A stretch of DNA of 36,049 bases from Oscillospiraceae bacterium. GTDB lineage: Bacteria; Bacillota; Clostridia; Oscillospirales; Ruminococcaceae. A model generated the notes under the pieces. The model saw only the letters and a list, made by a program, of their open reading frames with translations, made no database searches and was not told the origin of the DNA. Both the position numbers and the translations under genes were made by a program. Positions 6,611 to 14,000 of the stretch are shown one piece after another. The DNA lies in NCBI GenBank assembly GCA_009777445.1, contig WRLV01000015.1:1-36049 (forward strand), written 5' to 3'. Within the stretch, counting starts at the first letter, position 1, and every line of letters starts with the position of its first letter.

Positions 6611-7538
6611 ATTGTGCCTCCGGCGGCTCTGCGGTTGAGGACATTATTATGAAGCGAGGTCTGGCTTTGACTTCTTCGTATATTTTGGCGATGTATAGCC
6701 CGATAATGCCTAAGCTCAGCATTAGGCAACCGCCGATTAGCAGTAACAAAAGTATAACAGTGGGAAACCCTGCCAACGAGTATCCCATTAGGGAGCGGAC
6801 GAGTGTATGAACACCTAAGATGACAGAGCCTAACAGAAGAAATGCCCCCACAATGGTGACTAACTGTAAAGGAGCTGTTGAAAAACCGATGATGTTGCTG
6901 ACCGCATATCTTGTAAGGCTCAACAGCCCCCATTTGGTTTTTCCGTGAACGCGTGGCATGACAAAATATTCGAGCTTCGTTGCGCGAAAACCGACCCAAA
7001 ACGACAGCCCTCTAAAGAAAGCGTTTCTTTCTTTAAGTTGCATTAATTCGCTAACCACACGCTTGTCTAACAGTTTAAAATCAGAAGAAGAGCGCATATC
7101 TAACCCTGAAAGTGCGGCAATAATGCGATAGAAAAGCCCCGAAAACACTTTATGAAAAATGGTTTCTTTGCCGCGGCGCGCCTTAATTCCCTCAACGATT
7201 TCATAGCCGTCTTGCCACAGCCTGTACATTTGAGGTAATACTTCCGGCGGATGCTGAAGGTCACAATCCATCACCACACAGCAGTCACCCTTCGCCTTTG
7301 ACAGCCCTGCCCAAATAGCTGCTTCTTTTCCAAAATTTTTGCTGAAACGATAGCCGCGTATATTACTTGCGGTCTTGCTTTGTTCTTCTATTTTCCTATA
7401 GGTGAAATCTGATGAACCATCGTCAATGAAAATCAACTCAAAATCAATATTTTGAGGGGCAAGCACCTTAGTTAACGCAGGAAAGACATGTTCAATCGAC
7501 TCTTCCTCGTTATACGCAGGGACAACAACAGACAACAT
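6609..7538 (-). CDS. GtrB-like membrane glycosyltransferase, family 2
   Basis: 309 residues. The GT2 catalytic domain starts VVVPAYNEEESI (4-15), with D39/D40 in FIDDGSSD and the metal-binding DCD at 91-93 before LQHPPEV. Two C-terminal membrane segments (about 228-252 and 263-289) and the loop GKTKWGLLSLTRYA match the GtrB/DPM1-like group. These proteins load a sugar from a nucleotide sugar onto polyprenyl phosphate on the cytoplasmic face. ATG 7538 has AGAGGT upstream. The last residues (STAEPPEAQ) come from element P and match the repeat peptide in the ATPase at 1217-2377. No flippase or acceptor genes are adjacent. Confidence 0.85.
   Translation of the reverse strand: MLSVVVPAYNEEESIEHVFPALTKVLAPQNIDFELIFIDDGSSDFTYRKIEEQSKTASNIRGYRFSKNFGKEAAIWAGLSKAKGDCCVVMDCDLQHPPEVLPQMYRLWQDGYEIVEGIKARRGKETIFHKVFSGLFYRIIAALSGLDMRSSSDFKLLDKRVVSELMQLKERNAFFRGLSFWVGFRATKLEYFVMPRVHGKTKWGLLSLTRYAVSNIIGFSTAPLQLVTIVGAFLLLGSVILGVHTLVRSLMGYSLAGFPTVILLLLLIGGCLMLSLGIIGLYIAKIYEEVKARPRFIIMSSTAEPPEAQ
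6612..6637 (-). repeat. Copy of element P encoding the glycosyltransferase C-terminus
   Basis: On the minus strand the sequence ACCGCAGAGCCGCCGGAG encodes TAEPPE just before the stop. It matches ACCGCCGAGCCGCCGGAG at 2192-2209, which encodes the same peptide in the ATPase. The same frame is used in both genes. Confidence 0.65.
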
Positions 7539-7582
7539 AAATAGACCTCTTTAACTCTTTAAAAACTCAAGTTCAAGCGATT

Positions 7583-7602
7583 TGCCACCGGCGGTTCGCC
7601 GG
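7583..7602 (-). repeat. Intergenic copy of element P directly after a stop codon
   Basis: TGCCACCGGCGGTTCGCCGG with palindrome core CCGGCG-gtt-CGCCGG. It differs by one base from the exact repeats in the ATPase gene. It begins at the base right after the TAA of the CheX-like gene, so it could also form a short 3' hairpin there. Confidence 0.75.
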
Positions 7603-8493
7603 TTACAAAGATATAATAAAATTAACTACTCCGAAGGTGAACATAATCGGAATAAAAAGCGCGTCTTTTTCGTATTTAACTGTGTCATTGCTGACGTATT
7701 TTTGAGGGGTTAAATCTAACTCAATCCCCGAACGATTTGAGAGGTTAACAACGAACAGCCCGTTGCTGAGATTGAGAAATTCGCCCACGGCGGCATCGGT
7801 AAAATCGTCAACTTCTGTGAGTTCTTCTTTAGCATAGCGTGAGGCAAAAATCTTGTAGGCATCGTCATCAGCTTCGATTCCGGTTTGATAGTTCATGACA
7901 CCTGATATGTCTTGAAATGCCATGTGATTTACCTTAACCGTTGAAACAACCTTTGCCGGCAACGGCAAAAAGTCATCACCCACGAAGCGAATGAGATTTT
8001 TAAATACGAGGTCTAAGTAATAAATATAAATGTCTTCTGATTCTTTATTGCCTAAATCGTAAAAATCAATGGTAATTCTCGCGAGAACATTGTCAACATC
8101 ATTCTTGATATCTTCTTCTGAGTATTCAGAAAGGGCGTGTGCGGCTTTATAATCTTTGAGAGCCTTCTCAAATTGCGCATTTGTAAGCGCACCGTTGTTA
8201 ACCAACGCCTGTCCTAAAACAAGATAGTCGGTTGGTTGTGAAGACAGCAGTCGTTCAACGTCCTGTGATTTCAAAAACCCCATATCAACGGCAAGGTCGC
8301 CTATTCTTTTATCAGAGGTAGCTTGAGCTTGATGAACCTGCTCAACCTGTTCAGCTGTCATCAAGCCGGCGTTTATCGCAAGCACACCGAGCCTTGTTTT
8401 AGTGTTTTTCTTATCCTCAAGCGCGGTTTTGAGGGTTTCTCCCGATACAATCTTTTGATTTAAAAGATAACTCCCGAAAAATTGCGTAAACAT
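7603..8493 (-). CDS. CheX/CheC-like phosphatase domain with MshEN-like repeats
   Basis: 296 residues, cytoplasmic. The first ~120 residues hold two related ~55-residue helical units (LLNQKIVSGETLKTAL..., GQALVNNGALTNAQFEKAL) like the MshEN/T2SS-E N-terminal fold, which in some proteins binds c-di-GMP. The C-terminal half resembles CheX: FTDAAVGEFLNLSNGLF carries E238 and N241, the ExxN pair that CheC/CheX proteins use to remove phosphate from CheY. The gene starts 4 bp after the CheY-like gene ends, with AAAGGGG before ATG 8493, so the two are surely cotranscribed. I infer a phosphatase-receiver pair. No CheA or motility genes are in the window. Confidence 0.72.
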   Translation of the reverse strand: MFTQFFGSYLLNQKIVSGETLKTALEDKKNTKTRLGVLAINAGLMTAEQVEQVHQAQATSDKRIGDLAVDMGFLKSQDVERLLSSQPTDYLVLGQALVNNGALTNAQFEKALKDYKAAHALSEYSEEDIKNDVDNVLARITIDFYDLGNKESEDIYIYYLDLVFKNLIRFVGDDFLPLPAKVVSTVKVNHMAFQDISGVMNYQTGIEADDDAYKIFASRYAKEELTEVDDFTDAAVGEFLNLSNGLFVVNLSNRSGIELDLTPQKYVSNDTVKYEKDALFIPIMFTFGVVNFIISL

Positions 8494-8497
8494 AATC

Positions 8498-8872
8498 TCA
8501 CCCCTTTGCTATTGATTCAAGAATTTTAAGAACTTGTTCGTTTTCGATTGGTTTTTGTATAAACTCAAAGGCCCCGGCACTTATCGCTTCGGCAAGATTG
8601 CTCTGTGTTCCCACCGATGAGACCATGACAACTTTAGCGTTCTTGTCGAATTCCATAATTTCACCAAGAGCCTGAACACCCGTTTTTTTAGGCATAACAA
8701 TATCCATAAGCACTAAGCTCGGCGTGTGTTCTTTGTACTTATCCACTGCCTCTTGTCCATCGGCGGCATTGTGCACCGCTTTAATTTTAAGAGAGAGCAG
8801 ATAATCCCTTAATTTTTTTCTCACAAAAAGTGAGTCATCGCAAATAAGCACAGACATGTCTTCAAACTGCAT
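8498..8872 (-). CDS. CheY-like single-domain response regulator
   Basis: 124 residues, receiver domain only. The acidic pair is D12/D13 (CDDS), the phospho-acceptor is D57 (LMDIVMP), the switch serine is S85 (VMVSS) and the lysine is K107 (IQKP). All key residues are present. ATG 8872 follows GGAGG with good spacing. The downstream neighbour is a CheX-like protein, the natural phosphatase for such a receiver. The kinase must lie elsewhere. The target could be a flagellar switch or another output. Confidence 0.88.
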   Translation of the reverse strand: MQFEDMSVLICDDSLFVRKKLRDYLLSLKIKAVHNAADGQEAVDKYKEHTPSLVLMDIVMPKKTGVQALGEIMEFDKNAKVVMVSSVGTQSNLAEAISAGAFEFIQKPIENEQVLKILESIAKG

Positions 8873-8915
8873 AACGATTTCCTCCTAAACGCTTGAATTT
8901 TTTGGCCATTACTTG

Positions 8916-8936
8916 TTGCCGGTGGCTTGCCGGCTA
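8916..8936 (-). repeat. Diverged copy of element P
   Basis: TTGCCGGTGGCTTGCCGGCTA in the 132-bp gap between tcdA and the CheY-like gene. It aligns with the 7583 copy with only transition-type differences and keeps GCCGG / CCGGC arms. Position is after the tcdA stop and about 45 bp before the CheY-like start. Confidence 0.55.
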
Positions 8937-9004
8937 AATATACCTTCTCATTATATCACAACTTTGAATAAAGCGCAATAGTAAATCCATAAAAATTTTT
9001 CAAA

Positions 9005-9733
9005 CTATTTAAAAATTTTTAATGGATTTAACAACATATTGTTCACAACCTCTGCCGCAATAAGCAATCCGGCGGTTGAAGGGACAAACGAAATACTTGA
9101 CGGGGGCGGTGTTTTTTCGTTGGTTGGAATGTCTGTTGCGACTTTTACGGGGTGTTCGGTTGAGTATACCACCCTTAAAGAAGGTATACCCCGCTTTCTC
9201 AGCTCCCTTCGCATAACCCGCGCCAACGGACATTCAGTGGTTTCAAAAATATCGCCGACTTTAAATTTAAGGGGGTTTAACTTATTTCCTGCCCCCATGG
9301 ACGAGATGAGAGACGTTCCAACCAAATGACATTGACAGGCTATCGCCAATTTCGCCGTAACATTATCAGTCGCATCAATTGCCGCATTATAGCCCTCGAG
9401 ATTGAAGTCAGCTATATTTTCGGGCGCGACAAATTCGCAAAGCGCAGTTACGTTACAGTCAGGGTTTATGTCGGACACCCTTTTTCGGGCAACCTCGGCT
9501 TTATATTCACCAATGGTGGAAGTCAGCGCAATAATTTGCCGGTTTATGTTGGTAATGTCAACCTTGTCAAAATCAACTATGGTGAGTTTTCCGACACCTG
9601 CGCGCGCCAAAGCCTCAACGGCATAGCTACCCACGCCGCCCACCCCGAACACGATGACGGCTGAGTTTTTAAGCTTTTCTATACCGCTGTTGCCAATTAA
9701 AGCCATGCTTCTTGAAAATCTGTTGTTTTTCAC
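9005..9733 (-). CDS. tcdA: tRNA threonylcarbamoyladenosine dehydratase (TcdA/CsdL, E1-like)
   Basis: 242 residues. It has the ThiF/E1 Rossmann motif GVGGVGSYAVE (30-40), D54 in VDFDKVD and the N62/N64/R65 cluster in TNINRQ that contacts ATP. The short length and the segment SSMGAGNKLNP fit TcdA rather than ThiF or MoeB. The known enzyme uses ATP to cyclise t6A37 in ANN-decoding tRNAs. The start is GTG at 9733 with GGGG about 6 nt upstream. The gene lies just downstream of ylmC on the same strand (21 bp), probably in one transcript. Confidence 0.88.
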   Translation of the reverse strand: MKNNRFSRSMALIGNSGIEKLKNSAVIVFGVGGVGSYAVEALARAGVGKLTIVDFDKVDITNINRQIIALTSTIGEYKAEVARKRVSDINPDCNVTALCEFVAPENIADFNLEGYNAAIDATDNVTAKLAIACQCHLVGTSLISSMGAGNKLNPLKFKVGDIFETTECPLARVMRRELRKRGIPSLRVVYSTEHPVKVATDIPTNEKTPPPSSISFVPSTAGLLIAAEVVNNMLLNPLKIFK

Positions 9734-9754
9734 TGTGAACCCCTATTTAAACAT

Positions 9755-10039
9755 CTATTTAAACAATTCGGCAAAGAAACTTTTACGCCGCGCCGGAATT
9801 TTAGCCTCGGAGCAGATTAGAATAGTGTCCTCGCCGATGACTTCAACATCACACCAAGGGATTATGAAATCATCCTCACGCCCGAATAGTCCAAAGCACT
9901 TTCCTCTTCCGAAAATTATAATTTTTATGATTTTAGCTGTTTTGGTTTCAATCTCAACATCATCGGGATAACCTATTTTCGCGCCTGTTTTGATACATAT
10001 TACTTCTTTACATCTTAAATCCTCAAATCTGCATACCAT
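9755..10039 (-). CDS. YlmC/YmxH-family PRC-barrel sporulation protein
   Basis: 94 residues forming one PRC-barrel domain: FEDLRCKEVICIKTGAKIGYPDDVEI, then GKCFGLFGREDDFIIPW and the ending IGEDTILI. This is the YlmC/YmxH pattern, found across spore formers; biochemical function is not established. I chose ATG 10039 because GGAAGGG stands 8 nt upstream; the GTG at 10048 would touch it. The tcdA gene follows after 21 bp. Confidence 0.85.
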   Translation of the reverse strand: MVCRFEDLRCKEVICIKTGAKIGYPDDVEIETKTAKIIKIIIFGRGKCFGLFGREDDFIIPWCDVEVIGEDTILICSEAKIPARRKSFFAELFK

Positions 10040-10131
10040 ATAGCGCACCCTTCCAATAGTTAATACTATATTAATATGTTGAACTTAGGATAAGTATTCA
10101 ATTCTTATGTAGATGTTACAAGCATCGAAAA

Positions 10132-11229
10132 CTACGGATTAATTGCCAACTCAAGTTTCGTTGAATATTCCGCAATCTTATGTGATACCAACCCGCGAAC
10201 CCAATCTTCAGCGGATTTTGTCTTGCCATCAAGATGCATAAACAAGAAACTCGGAAAGTGAGTTCGTTTCGCCATTTCAGCGTAGTCTTTGCGGGTTTCG
10301 TAGGTAGCACCATGAACTTTTTCTTGCAAAATTTTGTCAAGGTATGTAATTAGATGATTGATACGCTGCTTGGTTGCAGATATAATTTCGCTGTATTCGG
10401 GAAAATACGTGAGAAATTCTGCGGTTTCGTTGGACATAACAAGCTCTACAACTCGCGTTTCGTTTATTCCAGATATGAGCCGTGAAGCCGCTACATATGC
10501 AGGGCTCTTGACTTTAATACGGCGATATTGCGCATCTTTGACAACATAACCTTCTTCGCTGTATTTCAGCTTTTTAGCCATTTCGATTAAGTCGTCAAGA
10601 CTACTGCAAGAATATGTTTTTGGTTTCGGAATGCCGATGTCAGCTTCGAGTTCTTGCGAATTCGATATATCACGAGTGCCGATGTGGTATAGTCCGGTTT
10701 CGCCGTACGGCGTAACAATCCTGTTATATGGCGAAACAAGCTCAAACATATAGATATATTGCGGATTTAGCCTGCTTGTGTCTAAATTCACGTTAGTTGC
10801 GGCGATATCAAACAGTACACGAAAATTCGGGTAATCGGCGTTGATTGTAACAAGTGCCCTTAATTCGGCATCACGAGCATCGATAGTACCATTGGTAGAC
10901 ACTCGCCATTCGTTGTCGTAATGCCAAAGTTTAATTAGGCTACCGTCAAGCTTTTCCTCAACAACAGCAGTATTCCAGTCGATTTTATCGGCGTAGCTTT
11001 CGCCATAATTTCCAAATTTGTAAAACGGAATACAGACAGGATTAAAATCGCTGTCAAGAATAAGACCCCGACATTCCCTAACAATTTCTTGATTAAAATC
11101 AGAATCAATTTGCGAATACTTCAACAGGATAAAACCATGTTCTTCTTTGATTTTGATATTATATGGGTCGGTTGACAGAATGTCTCGCCAGTTGGGGTGT
11201 TGCTTGATGAGGTGGATTACTTTGAGCAT
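10132..11229 (-). CDS. T4 Rnl1-like RNA ligase
   Basis: 365 residues. Nucleotidyltransferase motif I is EKLDGSL with the adenylated lysine at K93. RECRGLILD (51-59) matches the conserved N-terminal motif of Rnl1-type ligases. FELVSPYNRIV is the motif IIIa region, EGYVVKD (226-232) motif IV and RIKVKSPAYV (237-246) motif V. A helical C-terminal part of ~115 residues follows, as in T4 Rnl1. Such enzymes seal 5'-phosphate to 3'-OH RNA ends, for example broken tRNA anticodon loops. ATG 11229 follows AAAGG by 9 nt. The gene stands alone, without kinase-phosphatase or nuclease partners, behind a consensus promoter. A bacterial chromosomal copy of a phage-type ligase suggests transfer. Confidence 0.85.
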   Translation of the reverse strand: MLKVIHLIKQHPNWRDILSTDPYNIKIKEEHGFILLKYSQIDSDFNQEIVRECRGLILDSDFNPVCIPFYKFGNYGESYADKIDWNTAVVEEKLDGSLIKLWHYDNEWRVSTNGTIDARDAELRALVTINADYPNFRVLFDIAATNVNLDTSRLNPQYIYMFELVSPYNRIVTPYGETGLYHIGTRDISNSQELEADIGIPKPKTYSCSSLDDLIEMAKKLKYSEEGYVVKDAQYRRIKVKSPAYVAASRLISGINETRVVELVMSNETAEFLTYFPEYSEIISATKQRINHLITYLDKILQEKVHGATYETRKDYAEMAKRTHFPSFLFMHLDGKTKSAEDWVRGLVSHKIAEYSTKLELAINP

Positions 11230-11260
11230 TGGTTTGAACCTTTCTTTAGCTATCGGTCTC

Positions 11261-11289
11261 ATTGTAACATATCAAATTCCTTTTGTCAA
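11261..11289 (-). promoter_or_regulatory. Sigma-A promoter of the RNA ligase gene
   Basis: On the minus strand: TTGACA (11284-11289), a 17-nt spacer and TACAAT (11261-11266). The ligase ATG is about 32 nt downstream of the -10. Consensus -35 with optimal spacing suggests steady expression. Confidence 0.8.
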
Positions 11290-11411
11290 TCATTTTCTAA
11301 ATGTCTTTTGCAGTTTCTTTGTCAATTTCAACTTTTGGAAGTATTGCTTTTTTAATTCTTCGATTTTCTTAGGGATTGTCTTTTAGCGACTTCTCATCAG
11401 TGCGGCTTGGC

Positions 11412-11427
11412 GTGTTATATATAACAC
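11412..11427. repeat. Perfect 16-bp palindrome GTGTTATATATAACAC
   Basis: An uninterrupted 16-bp dyad lies immediately beside composite repeat B, 122 bp upstream of the RNA ligase -35 box and beyond the stop of spo0A. It could be an operator, or the AT-rich outer end of the repeat element. Confidence 0.6.
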
Positions 11428-11540
11428 CACCGCCCAACACAAAAGTGCCGGGCGGTGTAGCTGTTATAATTTCAAATCCGTCCGCGCAAGCGGACACCAA
11501 AATTGTCAATTGTCAATTGTACATTGTCAATTGTCCGTCA
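11428..11540. repeat. Composite repeat B: two hairpins plus heptamer array
   Basis: First hairpin CACCGCCC / GGGCGGTG (11428-11457, loop 14 nt). Then comes the 23-nt block shared with repeat A, the second palindrome GTCCGCGCAAGCGGAC (11480-11495) and CAATTGT-type heptamers to 11540. The spo0A stop codon (11538-11540) lies in TTGACGG, exactly as the LytTR stop does in repeat A. Confidence 0.8.
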
Positions 11541-12326
11541 AAGCGTATAACTTTTCCCTTTAAGCTGCAGTCTTATTTTGTCTGAAATAAGTGCTATAAA
11601 TTCTGAGTTTGTTGGTTTTCCTCTGCCGGTGTGAATGGTGTAGCCGAAAAAGCTGTTTAGGGTTTCGATGTCGCCCCTGTCCCAGGCAATTTCAATTGCG
11701 TGGCGAATGGCGCGCTCTACCCTTGACGATGTTGTGGAATATTTTTGCGCCACTTGCGGATATAAAAGTTTGGTTATGCTGTTCATCATTTCGACATCGT
11801 CAACGCACAGAATAATCGCACTTCTCAGATAATGATAGCCTTTGATATGCGCCGGTATTCCGATTTGATGAATTATGTCGGTGACGACAAACTCTAAATC
11901 ATCGGGTGGGGTTTGGTGAACATTGTATGTCACGTTTTGAAGGCTTGTCCCGGCGGCTAAGATGTTTTCAACACGTTGCGCCAAAACGCTCGGCTCGAAG
12001 GGCTTAACCATGTAATATTTCGCCCCCGCGCTCATAATCTCGCTTTCAAGGTGAGGAGAGTCGTAGTTTGAAATTACCACCACGCTCGGCTTAGGCGTTT
12101 TTGACGTTTTAGACAACTCATTAAGTATAGAAACCGCGTCATATTCCGGCATCTTCGCCTCGATAATCAATACATCCGGCATATCGTTCAGCACCGAATC
12201 TAATATGATTTTGCCGTGTTTTGGTCGTGTAATCGCATACATTCCCTTCGCCTTGAAAACACCTGCCCATGCTAATCCCTGGTCGACAGTATCATCGCCA
12301 ATAAGCACTTTTGTCTTTTGTATCAT
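11538..12326 (-). CDS. spo0A: Spo0A, with glutamate at the phospho-acceptor site
   Basis: 262 residues. The C-terminal DNA-binding domain is near-canonical: IGIPAHIKGYHYLR, YSTTSSRVERAIRHAIEIAW and KPTNSEFIALISDK match B. subtilis Spo0A closely. The receiver keeps the acidic pair D11/D12 (IGDD), a serine in VVVISN and K in VKPF. The site that is D56 in B. subtilis (PDVLVLD) is E56 here (PDVLIIE, codon GAG at 12159-12161), so ordinary aspartyl phosphorylation is not possible. ATG 12326 follows AGGAGG. A cluster of 0A boxes lies upstream, consistent with autoregulation. Family identity is certain; loss of phosphorelay control is inferred. Confidence 0.93.
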   Translation of the reverse strand: MIQKTKVLIGDDTVDQGLAWAGVFKAKGMYAITRPKHGKIILDSVLNDMPDVLIIEAKMPEYDAVSILNELSKTSKTPKPSVVVISNYDSPHLESEIMSAGAKYYMVKPFEPSVLAQRVENILAAGTSLQNVTYNVHQTPPDDLEFVVTDIIHQIGIPAHIKGYHYLRSAIILCVDDVEMMNSITKLLYPQVAQKYSTTSSRVERAIRHAIEIAWDRGDIETLNSFFGYTIHTGRGKPTNSEFIALISDKIRLQLKGKSYTL

Positions 12327-12358
12327 TGCAACCTCCTATAATTCTTTGGTATAGTAAT

Positions 12359-12387
12359 ATACTATCATAATAATTACAAACTTTCAA
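12359..12387 (-). promoter_or_regulatory. Promoter of spo0A
   Basis: Minus strand TTGAAA (12382-12387), a 17-nt spacer and TAGTAT (12359-12364), about 33 nt upstream of the start. The -10 lies in an inverted repeat, GATAGTAT-att-ACTATAC, which could be an operator. Confidence 0.6.
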
Positions 12388-12417
12388 TGGCTTTTCGTGG
12401 AAAGATTAGATAAGTTT

Positions 12418-12493
12418 TGTCGATTTTTGTTTTTTTCGACAAAATTCGACAAATCAAAGACAAAAAAACCTGCCTTTCCCGATTTATGTCGAC
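12418..12493. promoter_or_regulatory. Cluster of Spo0A-binding (0A) boxes
   Basis: TTCGACA, the complement of the 0A box TGTCGAA, occurs twice at 12435-12441 and 12445-12451, exactly 10 bp apart, as in known tandem 0A sites. One-mismatch sites TGTCGAT (12418-12424) and TGTCGAC (12487-12493) flank them. The cluster lies upstream of both divergent promoters (spo0A and the phosphatase operon). Confidence 0.75.
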
Positions 12494-12543
12494 TAAATTC
12501 AAGCTAAATATAAGTCAAATTTATAAAAAAGCACAAAAAGCCC

Positions 12544-12572
12544 TTGATTTTTTTGTTTTTATTTGGTAAAAT
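12544..12572 (+). promoter_or_regulatory. Promoter of the phosphatase/ECF/kinase operon
   Basis: TTGATT (12544-12549), a 17-nt spacer and TAAAAT (12567-12572), 30 bp before the ATG. A GAGAGGGGG ribosome-binding site follows. The 0A-box cluster ends 51 bp upstream of the -35. Confidence 0.65.
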
Positions 12573-12602
12573 AGAAAGAAGAGAGAGGGGGCGTTTAACT
12601 TA

Positions 12603-13469
12603 ATGATTACAAAAAGCGAGCAAAATCAGCAAAAATCTCAAGTTGCCAACGAAGCAGAAAGTTCTGAGGCTCTTTTAAACGCTAAAATTGAAATTAAAAA
12701 TCAACACAGAATTTTAACCGAAAACCTTAAATACGCGGCGAAAATACAAAGGATGCTCATTCCGCCCGAAAGTGTCTTTGAGGAGGCGTTTTCGGATTAT
12801 TCGATTTTTTGGAAACCGCGCGACATACTCGGGGGCGATATTTATTGGATTAAACGCTTTAATGGGGGGACTGTCTTGTGCGTGTGCGACTGTGTCGGTC
12901 ATGGCACTGCCGGCGCATTGCTGACTATGGTTGTTGTTTCGTTGCTTGATGCTATGGTTACACCTCAAAATTATAGAGACACTGCTCAAATTCTTTATGA
13001 GTTAGACAAAAAGTTTTTTGAAGTGTTTCGCTTTGACAACGAAGATGGGAAAAAGAACATAGAAGAGGGTTGCACTCTTGCGGTTTTATTCATCGCAAAC
13101 AACGGCACTGTCAAGGTGTCGTCGGGAGGTATTCACGTTTTTGTCTGCAACGGCAGAGATGCGATTCGGGTGAGCGGTCAAAGAATATATGTAGGCGAGG
13201 GCAAAGTAAAACATAAAGACGATGTTAATACCGTTGTCATTCCCAGTGAACCCGACAATAAGTTTTACATTGCGACAGACGGTTTATATGAGCAAATCGG
13301 CGATAAGTCGCGCTTGCCTTTCGGCTATGCGCGAATGAAAGAGCTGATTCTTCAACACCACAATAAAAGACATTCCGAAATAAGCGAAGAGATTAAAAAC
13401 GCCTTTAAAGAGCACAAAGGCAACCAACCGCAAAGAGATGACCTGCAGCTAATCACTTTCAATATGTGA
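12603..13469 (+). CDS. SpoIIE/RsbU-type PP2C serine phosphatase
   Basis: 288 residues, soluble. A predicted coiled coil spans about 20-50 (LLNAKIEIKNQHRILTENLKYAAKIQR). The PP2C_SpoIIE domain then carries metal-binding D79 in GGDIYW, D96 in CDCVGHGTAGALL, and near the end TDGLYEQ and RDDLQLI. All key acids are present. There is no membrane or sensor domain, so input comes through a partner or through the coiled coil. From family knowledge these proteins dephosphorylate anti-anti-sigma factors. Its end overlaps or abuts the next gene. The 0A boxes upstream suggest Spo0A control. Confidence 0.83.
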   Translation: MITKSEQNQQKSQVANEAESSEALLNAKIEIKNQHRILTENLKYAAKIQRMLIPPESVFEEAFSDYSIFWKPRDILGGDIYWIKRFNGGTVLCVCDCVGHGTAGALLTMVVVSLLDAMVTPQNYRDTAQILYELDKKFFEVFRFDNEDGKKNIEEGCTLAVLFIANNGTVKVSSGGIHVFVCNGRDAIRVSGQRIYVGEGKVKHKDDVNTVVIPSEPDNKFYIATDGLYEQIGDKSRLPFGYARMKELILQHHNKRHSEISEEIKNAFKEHKGNQPQRDDLQLITFNM

Positions 13470-13480
13470 GGTTGCGTAGT

Positions 13481-13993
13481 TTGAAGAATAAAAAGTTGAT
13501 GTTGTCTGCTATGCTTATGGCTGTGGGGTTTGTGTTGCCTTTGCTTTTTGTCGGGCAGAGTCAAGATTTGGGGAGGTTGTTACTGCCTCTACACATTCCT
13601 GTGTTTTTATGCGGCCTTATCTGCGGTTGGAAGCATGGTTTGGCGGTTGGCTTTCTTTTGCCGTTGTGGCGTTCTTTCGTTCTCGCTATGCCGGCGATTT
13701 ATCCTGAAGCCGTTGCAATGGCTTTTGAATTGGCGACTTACGGGGCGATTGCGGGAGCGTTATACTTTCTTTCACACAAAAGCGTGTTTTCTCTCTATTA
13801 TTCGCTGATTGCCGCCATGATTGTCGGAAGGTTGGTTTTTGGCGCGGCTATGTTTTTGATGTTGGGAAATGATTTTACCTTAGAAATATTTTTATCGACA
13901 GCTTTTTTAACCGCTTTGCCCGGAGTATGTCTGCAATTTATTCTAATCCCCGCAATAATGGTTGTGCTGAAAGCCCGTAAATTTGATGTATGA
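13481..13993 (+). CDS. ECF transporter S-component-like membrane protein
   Basis: 170 residues with five to six hydrophobic helices. LHIPVFLCGLICGWKHGLAVGFLLPLWRS and the GAIAGALY segment look like the substrate-binding S component of an energy-coupling-factor importer. The ATPase and T components are absent here, as is normal for group II ECF systems. The start is uncertain: GTG 13466 overlaps the phosphatase stop, while TTG 13481 stands 9 nt after GAGG. I chose the latter because the next gene has the same GAGGTTGC leader. The substrate is unknown; the kinase downstream may act on it. Confidence 0.7.
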   Translation: MKNKKLMLSAMLMAVGFVLPLLFVGQSQDLGRLLLPLHIPVFLCGLICGWKHGLAVGFLLPLWRSFVLAMPAIYPEAVAMAFELATYGAIAGALYFLSHKSVFSLYYSLIAAMIVGRLVFGAAMFLMLGNDFTLEIFLSTAFLTALPGVCLQFILIPAIMVVLKARKFDV

Positions 13994-14000
13994 GGTTGCC

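Noticed and set aside
9326-9664. Open frame of 112 codons on the plus strand
   Set aside because: It lies wholly antisense to tcdA, whose motifs are intact, and has no ribosome site or recognisable domain.
11291-11384. About 30 open codons on the minus strand (lysine-rich) upstream of the RNA ligase promoter
   Set aside because: No start codon or ribosome site and bounded by a stop; at most a gene remnant.
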